Under the pieces are notes generated by a model that was not told the origin of the DNA, did not search any database, and worked only from the letters and a program-made list of their open reading frames with translations. The position numbers and the translations under genes are program-made. Below are positions 1 through 8,900 of a stretch of DNA of 16,657 nt, in pieces (position 1 is the stretch's first letter; the number at the start of each line of letters is the position of its first letter). Where the stretch lies: positions 1-16,657 of the forward strand of contig LATQ01000220.1 in NCBI GenBank assembly GCA_001017865.1, read 5' to 3'. This stretch comes from Rhodococcus sp. IITR03. Lineage in GTDB: Bacteria; Actinomycetota; Actinomycetes; Mycobacteriales; Mycobacteriaceae.

Positions 1-170
1 GACCGCACCGCGACGCGCGCGCCGAGGGCGGGCACCGACTGCCGCGCGCGACCTGCGTCGCGACGAGCGAGTTGCCGCCGAGTCGAAGAAGTGGTCGTTC
101 GCGTCGACCCGCTCGACGCCGAGGACGTCGGCGTAGACGTTCGCGACGATCTCCTCGATCGGGGTGCGGG
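1..170 (-). other. Peptidyl carrier (T) domain 2, gene 3 (runs off window)
   Basis: [20 protein letters not shown], then [13 protein letters not shown] once one missing base at 80-81 is restored; serine codon 68-70. A second missing base at 45-46 is needed to read [15 protein letters not shown] to the window edge. The rest of the domain and any following C or TE domain lie outside. Confidence 0.85.
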
Positions 171-3100
171 GAGCGCGGAACTCGCGGACCTCGAAGACGG
201 GTTCCGGCAGGGCCTTGCGATCGAGCTTACCGCTGGTGTTGAGCGGGAACGCGTCGAGCACGACGACCGCCGACGGCACCATGTACGACGGCAGGACGCT
301 GCGCACCGCGTCGAGCAGCACCGCCTTGTCGACGGTGTGCTCGGGTGCCGGCACGACGTAGGCGACCAGCTGCTCACCGGTCGGTGTCGGCACGACGAGC
401 GCGACGGCCTGGCTCACCTCGGCGCAGCGAGCAGCGCCGTCTCGATCTCGCCGAGTTCGATGCGCTGACCGCGGAACTTGACCTGGAAGTCGGTGCGTCC
501 GAGATAGTCCAGGACGAGGGCACCGTCGGCGGTGCGGCGCCACCGCACGAGGTCGCCGGTGCGGTACATCCTGCTTCCCCGCACCCCGAGGGGGCTCGCG
601 ACGAACCGGTCGGACGTGAGGTCGGGGCGCTTCTCGTAGCCGCGCGCGAGTTGCACGCCGCCGAGATACAGCTCGCCCGGCGTTCCCACGGGGGTGGGAC
701 GCAGACGCGAATCCAGCACGTACACCTGCACGTTCGCTTCGGGAACACCGATCGGCACGGAATGGTCGCCGTCCTCGGCGGGCCAGTAGGTCGCCGAGAC
801 CGCGGCTCGGTGGGGCCGTAGAGGTTGTGGACCGCCGCGTCACCGAGACGCCGGAAGGCCGTCACGGTCTCCGGCGGCAGGGCCTCGCCGATGACGAAGA
901 CGTGGCGCAGGCCGGCGCAGCTGCCCGCCGGGGCGTGGGCGGCGAAGACGGTGAGCATGGACGGGACGAAGTCCGTGAGCGTGACGCCGTACCGGACGAT
1001 CGCGTCGGCCACGTAGGCCGGGTCGCGGTGACCGTCGTGGGTCGCGACGACGAGCGTTCCGCCGGTGCACAGCGGCAGGAAGTAGCCCCACAGCGACACG
1101 TCGAAGGTCGTGGCGGTCTTCTGCAGGTACACGTCGTCGGCCGAGATGTCGTACTCCGCGGCCATCCACTCGAGCTGGTTGACGATCGCCTCGTGCGGGA
1201 CGGACACACCCTTCGGGCGTCCGGTGGATCCGGACGTGAAGATGACGTAGGCCGGCGAGGCGGCCTGGACGGTGCCTCGCAGTTCGTCCTCGCGCACGGG
1301 CTCGGCCGGATGGTCGGACAGAGCCGGGTCGTCGACGACGATCGTGTCGACACCGGCGGGAAGGTCCCCGGCGTCGGCGGTGGTGCTCAGTACGCACACC
1401 GGTCGTGCGGTGTCGAGGATGTGGCCGATCCGGTCGGCCGGGTGATCGGGGTCGAGCGGCACGTAGGCGCCACCCGCCGTGACGACCGCGTACATGGCGA
1501 CGACGAGATCGATCGAACGCCGGATGCCCAGTGCAACGAGCGATTCGGGTCCGACACCGACCGAGATCAGGTGACGGGCGAGTCGGTTGACCCGCGCGTC
1601 GAACGCCGCATAGGTGAGCGCGTCGTCGCCGAAGACGACCGCGGTGGCGTCCGGAGTCGAGGCGACCTGCGTGCGGTAACGCGAGAGCAGGGTCTGCGGG
1701 GTGACCGGACGTTCGGTGGCGTTCACCTCGACGGTGAGCGTCTGCCGCTCCGGCGCGGCCAGCAGGTCGACGTCGCCGACGACCGTGTCGACGTCGCCGG
1801 TGAGCGCTTCGAGAACCGTCACGAGGCGGGCGGCGAGCGACCGCACCGTCGTCTCGTCGAAAAGATCGGTGGCGTAGGTGAACTGGGCACCAATACCGGC
1901 CGGGCGTCCCTCGACCTCCCGCGGTCCGACGGTGAGTTGCAGGTCGAACTTGGCGATGCTGCCACCGAGATCCACCGGCTCGACATCCAGTCCGGGCAGG
2001 GCGAGTTCGGGCTGCTCCATGTTCTGGAAGAACAGGGCCACCTGGAAGAGCGGATGGTGACCGGCCGAACGAACGGGGTCGAGGACCTCCACGAGCCGCT
2101 CGAAGGGCAGGTCGGCGTGGGCGAACGCGTCGATGTCCGAGGCGCGGACCTCGCGCAGGACGTCGGCGAACGTCCGCTCGGCAGTGACGGTGGTCCGCAG
2201 CACGAGCGTGTTGACGAACATGCCGATCAGATCGTCGAGCGCCTGCTCGCCGCGGCCCGCGACGGGAGTGCCGATTGCGATGTCGCTCGCACCCGAGATC
2301 CGGGACAGGAGAACGGCGAAAGCGGCGTGGACGACCATGAACGGCGAACATCCCGCGGCCCGGCCGAGTTCGACGACGGCCTCGTGCAGAGCCGGCTCGA
2401 TCTCGAACTCGACGGTGGCACCGCGACCCGACGCCTCGACCGGACGGGGCCGGTCGGTGGGCAGTTCGAGACGATCCGGCAGATCGGCGAGAACGGAAGT
2501 CCAGTAGGCGATCTCCTTCGAGACCGTCGATTCCGGATCGTCCTCGTCGCCGAGGACGGCCCGCTGCCACAGCGTGTAGTCCGCGTACTGCACGGCCAGC
2601 GGTTCCCAACCGGGCGCCGAGCCCGACGTGCGGGCGAGATAGGCGGTGACCAGGTCGCGCACGAACGGCTCGATGGAGGTGCCGTCGGCGGCGATGTGGT
2701 GGACGACGATGATCAGGACGTGTTCGTCCTCCACGGACGCGGCCTCGACGCGTCGCGCGAGATGCGCAGCAGTTCGAGGCGCAGCGGGACCTCGGCGGTG
2801 ACGTCGAAGCCGGTCGTCACCGCGCGCACCACGCGGTCGTGCACCTCGGTCTCCGTGACGTCCTCGGCACGCAGCGCCGGTGTCGCCTGCGAGGCGGGCA
2901 GGATCAGCTGGCTGCCCACACCGTCGTTGTCCGGGTAGACGGTGCGGAGCGTCTCGTGGCGTTCGACGAGGTCGGCGACCGCGGCGCCGAGCGCATCGGT
3001 GTCGAGTGTCCCGCGCAGCCGCAGCGCGACGGGGATGTTGTTCGCGGCCGAGGCGGTGTCGAACCGGCTCAGGAACCACATGCGCTGCTGCGCGAGGGAG

Positions 3101-4985
3101 AGGGGGATCGTCTCGGGGCGCGGCCGGCCACGAGGGGATCCGGTCGTCACCGGTGAGGGGTTCGACCAGCGCCGCGAGCTGCGCGACCGTCGAACCCTCG
3201 AAGAGCAGACGGGCGGGCACCCGCACGCCGAGGCGTTCGCTCAGCCGCGCCGCCACCCGCGTGGCGACCAGCGAGTTGCCGCCGAGATCGAAGAAGTCGT
3301 CGTCGAGTCCGACCCGGTCCACACCGAGGACATCGGCGAAGACATCGGCGACGGCCTTCTCGGAAGCGGTGACGGGAGCGCGGAATTCGGCGACGGTCGT
3401 TCCCACCTCGGGAAGCGCCGCGCGGTCGACCTTGCCGGAGGGGGTCAGCGGGATGCGGTCGAGGGGCACGACCGCGGCGGGGACCATGTACGTCGGGAGC
3501 ACGCCGGCGACGTGTTCGACGAGGCTGCCCGGATCGAGCGGGTCGTCGGTGCCGTGCACGTAGGAGACGAGTTGGGTCTCGCCGGCAGGGGTCTCGCGGC
3601 CGACGGTGAGGGCGAAGTCGACCCCTGGGTGCGACGCGAGTGCGGCGTCGATCTCCCGAGTTCGATGCGGAATCCGCGGACCTTGACCTGGAAGTCGTTA
3701 CGGCCCACGTAGACGATGCCCGACGAGGCGTCTCGGGTCCGCGCACGACGTCGCCGGTGCGGTACATCCGCGCACCTCCCGGCGCTGCGACGAATCGCGC
3801 TGCGGTGAGCCCTGGGCGACCGAGATACCCGCGGGCCACCCCCGGCCCTGCTGTGTAGAGTTCGCCCGCGACACCGACGGGGACGAGGTGGAGTCGCGAA
3901 TCGAGCACGGTCTCCGTGACATTGCCGATCGGAGGTCCGATCGTCACCCGGTCGCCCGGGGTGAGGGGTTCGGAGATGTTCGAGACGATGGTCGTCTCGG
4001 TGGGTCCGTAGACGTTGTGGAAGCGGCGGCCCGGCGCCCATCGCGTCACGAGTTCGGGCGGGCACGCCTCGCCGCCCACCGCGACGGTGCCGAGTACCTC
4101 GAGACCGGCCGGGTCCACCGAGGCCAGCGCAGCGGGTGTGACGAATGCGTGTGTGACCCCGTGCTTCCGCACGACATCCGCGAACTCCGACCCGCCGAAG
4201 ACGGTCAGCGGGGCGACGACCATCGTCGACGACGCACCCACCGCCAGCAGGAGTTCCAGCACGGAGGCGTCGAAACTCGGTGACGCGAAATGCAATGTGC
4301 GCGACTGCGACGAGAGTCCGTAGCGCTCCACCTGTTCGGCGCAGAAGTTGGCGAGCCCCGAATGCGTCACCACGACGCCCTTGGGGCGACCGGTGGAGCC
4401 GGAGGTGTAGATGACGTACGCCGCGTTCTCCGCACGGACGACACCGCGTCGCTCGTCGAAGAAGACGGGCTCCGAGGACATCCCGGCCGATTCGTCGCGC
4501 ACCTCGGCCGTGTCGAGCACGAGTGCGGGTACCTCACCGGGCAGCGTGCCGGCGTGTTCCTCGGTGGTCAGGACGAGCCCGGCCCCCGAATCGTCCAGCA
4601 TGTAGGCGATGCGATCGGCGGGATAGGTGGGGTCGACGGGCACGAACGCCGCGCCGGTCTTCGCCACCGCCCATGTCGCGAGGACGGATTCGAGCGAGCG
4701 CGTGAGGAACGGCGCCACGCGGTCCTCGGGACCGATTCCGCGCGAGATCAGAAGACGTGCAAGGCGTGACGATGCTGCGTCGAGTTCGCGGTAGGTGAGA
4801 GCGCCGGATTCGGAGACGACGGCGATACCGTCCGGATTCCGTTCGACGGCGACGGCAAGCAGATGGGGCAACGATGCGGTCGGTGCGCTGCGGCGCAATC
4901 TCCGAGGCCTGCTCGACGTGCGGATCCCGGAAACGGATCCCTCGTCCGAGTGGGCCGAGTCGAAGTCCATCGCATTCGTCGTCAT
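1..4985 (-). CDS. NRPS 3 (3' partial): A-T-C-A-T
   Basis: Nonribosomal peptide synthetase that begins with an A domain; about 1,664 residues are visible before it leaves the window in the second T domain. Start ATG 4983-4985 ([16 protein letters not shown]), chosen because GGGGAG sits 4 nt upstream; an in-frame TTG at 5025-5027 has no comparable site. A disordered Arg/Ser-rich leader of about 45 residues precedes [19 protein letters not shown]. Domains: A (about 45-530), T (Ser about 571), C (about 619-1065), A (about 1080-1590), T (Ser about 1640). Apparent one-base deletions lie near 3740, 3656, two between 3120 and 3145, 2752, 806, 419, 80 and 45. The restored frame is continuous across all of them. 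The missing N-terminal C domain suggests either an initiating module or a partner protein ending in C. It follows the TE-bearing gene 2, so gene order is not the order of synthesis, or a second assembly line begins here. Confidence 0.92.
200..1740 (-). other. Adenylation domain 2, gene 3
   Basis: Motifs: [60 protein letters not shown] (about 1190-1250), [28 protein letters not shown] (one-base deletion near 806), [51 protein letters not shown], then a deletion near 419 before [11 protein letters not shown], and [10 protein letters not shown]. Specificity positions read D-V-W-D-F-I-L-V-S-K. The acidic residue at position 278 might favour an amine-bearing side chain, but I cannot name the substrate. 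Confidence 0.9.
1740..3130 (-). other. Condensation domain, gene 3
   Basis: [20 protein letters not shown] opens the domain. The catalytic HHIAADG is at 2681-2701; [25 protein letters not shown] and [12 protein letters not shown] follow. It ends at [10 protein letters not shown]. One apparent deletion near 2752, where RISRDA continues as [12 protein letters not shown]. Confidence 0.92.
3150..3400 (-). other. Peptidyl carrier (T) domain 1, gene 3
   Basis: [19 protein letters not shown] then [20 protein letters not shown]; serine codon 3272-3274. The T-C linker (LTGDDRIP to RPETIPLSL) needs a net shift of two bases. It is best explained by two nearby one-base deletions, which give a linker of the same length as in the other modules. 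Confidence 0.92.
3420..4880 (-). other. Adenylation domain 1, gene 3
   Basis: Motifs: [60 protein letters not shown] (about 4365-4425), [66 protein letters not shown] and [10 protein letters not shown]. Specificity positions read D-A-L-F-A-G-V-I-V-K; I do not recognise the substrate. It is clearly the same subclass as the first A domain of gene 2 (FDxSxLEL, VAP, TPxALxSxDPAGL) but with the ordinary C-ending codon style. Two deletions, near 3740 and at 3655-3657 (a run of G on the coding strand), break the A8 region. Confidence 0.9.
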
Positions 4986-4989
4986 ACCA

Positions 4990-4995
4990 CTCCCC
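4990..4995 (-). promoter_or_regulatory. Ribosome binding site of gene 3
   Basis: On the coding strand GGGGAG precedes ATG 4983-4985 by 4 nt (TGGT). It decides the start of gene 3 in favour of MTTNAMDF over the upstream TTG. Confidence 0.65.
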
Positions 4996-5063
4996 GCTTC
5001 GCGCCGGGGGACGGTACGGCTGATCAACGCACGCCGAAACAGGCACGCGTCCTAGCGCATCGA

Positions 5064-5093
5064 CGTGATCAGGCCCCCGACAGCCGGATCACG
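5064..5093 (-). terminator. Candidate stem-loop terminator after gene 2
   Basis: An 11-bp inverted repeat with one mismatch (CGTGATCAGGC against GCCGGATCACG) encloses an 8-nt loop. It sits 47 bp beyond the gene 2 stop codon. There is no U-rich tail on the coding strand, so it would be an I-shaped actinobacterial terminator at best. It might equally be an operator for gene 3. Confidence 0.35.
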
Positions 5094-5140
5094 TTCGCCG
5101 AACTACACGAGTTTTGCACAGTAGTACAGACGCTGCCACT

Positions 5141-5960
5141 TCAATCGCCGACACGGAGTGTCGAGTCGCGCTCGTAGGCTTCACAATTCGGACATACGCG
5201 GCGGTTGCACCAGGCGGCGAGGAGCGGTCCGACGGTGCGACACGCATGCTCTCCCGTCATCGCCCAGTGGGACACGTCGATGTCGTGGCGATGTACCCGT
5301 CCGGTGACGAACTCGGTCCAGTCCCGCCGGGAATCGTCTTCCGGCGACGACGAACTCCGCGACCCCACGAAGAGCAGGTCGCCGTCGAAGCGTTCCGGCA
5401 GATGCCGTTCGAGGACGTCGAACGAGTGGCCGATACCGGCGAGGAACAACTCGACGGACGGGAAGACGTCGCCACCGTGTTCGACACGCTCGAGAATCGA
5501 TGTGATATCCCCGACATGCGGCGTCGCGCGGTCGCCGTTGTCGAGACCGCTCAGCGCCGCGAGGGCCACCGACTGCGGATCGACGGACTCCGGCAGCGGG
5601 GCCGGGACGTGCGCGTCGAGCAGGACGAGGGAGCCGACGGAGCTCCCGCGTCGTTGCAGTTGCACGGCCATCTCGTGCGCGATCACTCCGCCCATCGACC
5701 ACCCCACGAGGTGGTAGGGACCGTCGGGTTGTGCGCGCCGGATCTCGTCCACGTACAGGGCCGCCCACTCCCGGATCGATCCGGGAAGCTCCTCGGTGCC
5801 CGACAGCGCGGGAGACTGCAGTCCGTAGACCGGACGACCGGCCTCGACGAACTCGGCGAGCCGCGAGAATCCCCAGGCGAGGCCGACGACGGGGTGGACG
5901 AAGAAGACCGGCTCACCGGTGGCGGGTCCCGTGCGCAGGGGGAACACGACGTCGAACGCC
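5141..5960 (-). other. Type I thioesterase (TE) domain, gene 2
   Basis: Alpha/beta-hydrolase that takes the finished peptide from the last T domain and releases it by hydrolysis or macrocyclisation. [20 protein letters not shown] starts the fold. GWSMGG supplies the nucleophile (Ser codon 5696-5698), LVLLDAHVP the probable acid, and DVSHWAMTG the probable histidine (codon 5267-5269). The tail carries two cysteines close together (CNRRVCPNC) before the TGA at 5141-5143. The sequence does not show whether release is by water or by an internal nucleophile. Confidence 0.92.
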
Positions 5961-8900
5961 GTGGACGCCGACTCCTCACCCTCGCGCTCGCTACGTTCGA
6001 TTCGTTCCGCCAGCTCGGCGACGACGGGGTAGGCGAACAGCCACTCGAGAGGCACGGGACGCTCCAGCGCCGCCGCGAGTTCGCTGACCGCCCGGACCGC
6101 GACCAACGAGGTACCGCCCGAGCGGAAGAAGTCGTCGTCACGTCCGACCGACTCGATGCCGAGGACCTTCCCGAACACCTTCGCAACGGCGGATTCGACG
6201 GCGGTGGCGGGCGGACGGTGCTCGGCCGGCGCGGCCGGGACGAGTGGGAGGGCGTTCCGGTCGAGTTTGCCGGTGCTCCCCTTCGGCAGGCAGTCGATCG
6301 CGCGGATGTCGGCCGGGACCATGTAGTTCGGTAACCGTTCGCCGAGTGAGGTCCGCAGGGCGGCGGTGTCCGGTGCGGTGCCGTCCGAGGTGACCACGAA
6401 GGCCACCACGCGGTCGCCACGATGTGCGTCCTGCTGCACCGTTGCCGCCGCGGCAGCGACGCCGGGGCATGCCCGGAGTGCGTCCTCGATCTCACCGAGC
6501 TCGATCCGGAACCCACGGATCTTCACCTGGAGATCCCGACGACCGACGTAATCGAGTTCGGGTCCGCGTGCGGTCGTCACCCAGCGCACCAGGTCCCCGG
6601 TCCGGTAGAGACGCCCTCCGCTGCCGAAGGGGTCGGCGACGAACCGGCCGGCGGTCTCACCTGCCCGCGCGACGTAGCCGCGCGCGAGTTGCTCGCCGGA
6701 CAGGTACAACTCCCCGACCGCGCCGAGCGGGACCGCACCGAGACGGTCATCGAGCACGTGGACGCCCGTGTTCCACACCGGTGTCCCGATCGGCACGCCG
6801 TGGACGTCGGCGTCGGTCACCGGGTGATCGGTCACCGAGACGGCCGCTTCCGTCGGCCCGTAGAGATTCACCAGTTCGGCGTCGCTGCGGGCCGCGAACT
6901 CCCGCGCGGTCGCGGCGGGCAGGGACTCGCCGATGGACAGCACACGCCGAAGCGTCGACGGGAGTCGGTCCTCGACCCCCGACAGGAGCATGCCGAGCAT
7001 CGTCGGGACCCCGTGGAAGGTGGTGACCCGTTCGCGTTCGAGCAGGGCGATCATGACGCGAGGGTCGGGGTGGCGTCCCCGGTCGGCGATCACCAGCCGG
7101 CCACCGCACGTCGACCAGCCCCAGAACTCCCAGACCGACAGGTCGAAGGTCGCCGGGGTGTGCAGGACCGACACGTCGTCGGGTCCGAGGTCGAACCGCT
7201 CCCGCAGCCAACGCATCTGATTGGTGACCGCACGATGGGTGACCGCAACACCCTTGGGGACCCCCGTCGAACCGGAGGTGAACAGGACGTACGCGATGTT
7301 CTCCGGTCGCAGCGGGGCGAGCCGCTCGGCATCGGTCACCGGCGCCGCAGACAGTCTCGCGTGGGTGGGATCGTCGACCTCGATCACCGCAGCACCGTCG
7401 AGATCGACGTCGCGGACGCCCGCCCCACCCGCACGCACGACGACGGCGGGTTCGGCGGCCGCGACGATCTGCGCGATGCTCGGCAGGGAGGGGTCGAGCG
7501 GAACGTAGCTCCGCCGGCGACGGATACCGCGTACATCGCGACGACCAGCTCGACGGATTGTCCGATCATGAGGCCGACCCGGGTCTCGGGGCCGACACCG
7601 GCCGCGATCAGCGCACGCGCACACCGGTTCACACGCTCGTCGAATTCCCTGTAGGACACCGACGTTCCCTCGTGGACGAGGGCGATCGCATCGGGGCGAC
7701 GATCGGCGTGCGCCCGGAACGGATCGGGAAGGACGGATGCGTCCGGACTGCAGTGCTCTCCCCTGCCGATGTCGAGCAGCCGGGCCCGCTCGTCCTCTCC
7801 GATCATGTCGCATCGCCGACGGGACGTGACGGGCAGTCCACGAGTGCGGCGAGCACGCGCGTGAACATGGACGAGAACGAGCGGGCGGTCTCCTCGTCGA
7901 ACAGGTCGGCCGCGTACGTGAGCCGACCCGTCAACCCGCCGCACCGCCCGTCTTGGTCGACGCGTTCGCCGACGAGCAGATGCAGGTCGAACTGCGAGAT
8001 ACGGGTGTCGGGGACCAGACTCTCGACGGACAGGCCGGGAAGGTCGAGCCGGGACGGTGCGAGGTTCTGGAACGACAGGCCCACCTGGAAGAGCGGGTGC
8101 CGGGCCAAAGAGCGGGCTGGATCGAGCGCCTCGACGAGCCGCTCGAACGGCAGGTCGGCGTGGTCGAAGGCCTCCAGCACCGTCGCGCGACTGCGGTCGA
8201 GGAGTTCGTCGAAGGATTCGGCGGGGTCCACGACGGTCCGGAAGACGAGGGTGTTGACGAACATGCCGATGAGGTCGTCGAGCAGCGGATCGGTGCGCCC
8301 GGCGACGGGGGTGCCGATCGCGATGTCGCGCGTCGCCGACAGCCGGGCGAGCATCACCGCGAAGGCGGCCTGGGCGACCATGAACGGGGTCGCACCGTGA
8401 CGCGCGGCGAGTTCGCGCAACTGCTCGTGGACGTGGGCGTCGACCTCGACGTCGACACTGCCCCCGCGGTGCGACTGCACGGTCGGCCGGGGACGGTCGG
8501 TGGCAGATCGAGCTGGTCGGGCAACCCGTCGAGGGCGCGCCGCCAGTAGTCGAGTTGCCGCGCGGCGACCGATTCCGGGTCGGATGCATCACCGAGCGCA
8601 TCCCGTTGCCACAGTGCGTAATCCGCGTACTGGACGGCCAGCGGCGGCAACTCCGCCGTGGTCCCGGTCGCGCGGGCGGCATAGAAGGCGGCGAGGTCGC
8701 GGGTCAGCGGCGCGAGCGACGCTCCGTCGGCGGCGATGTGGTGGACGACCACGACGAGCACGTGTTCCGTTGCGTCACGGCCGCTTTCGACACTGCCGCT
8801 GCACCGCAGCAGTCGGGCCAGAACCGGAACCTCACGGGTGACGTCGAACCGGGTCGAGAGGACTGCGTCGACCTCGGACTGCAGGGCGTCGAGTTCGACC

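Larger units (their letters stand above)
4986..5140. other. Intergenic region between gene 2 and gene 3 (155 bp)
   Basis: It holds an imperfect stem-loop (5064-5093), an 11-base palindrome GTTCGCCGAAC (5093-5103) and the ribosome binding site of gene 3. I see no convincing -35/-10 pair, so it is open whether gene 3 has its own promoter. Confidence 0.6.

Noticed and set aside
414..758. Small separate minus-strand gene starting [16 protein letters not shown]
   Set aside because: It is the A6-A8 part of the second A domain of gene 3, cut off by one-base deletions near 806 and 419.
827..2938. Long plus-strand open frame of about 700 codons
   Set aside because: It lies opposite the C and A domains of gene 3, contains no recognisable domain, and has composition typical of an antisense GC-rich frame.
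3120..3150. A single insertion or a true gene boundary at the T-C linker of gene 3
   Set aside because: Two one-base deletions restore a linker ([15 protein letters not shown]) of the same length as in the other modules. This fits the deletion bias elsewhere better than an insertion or a split.
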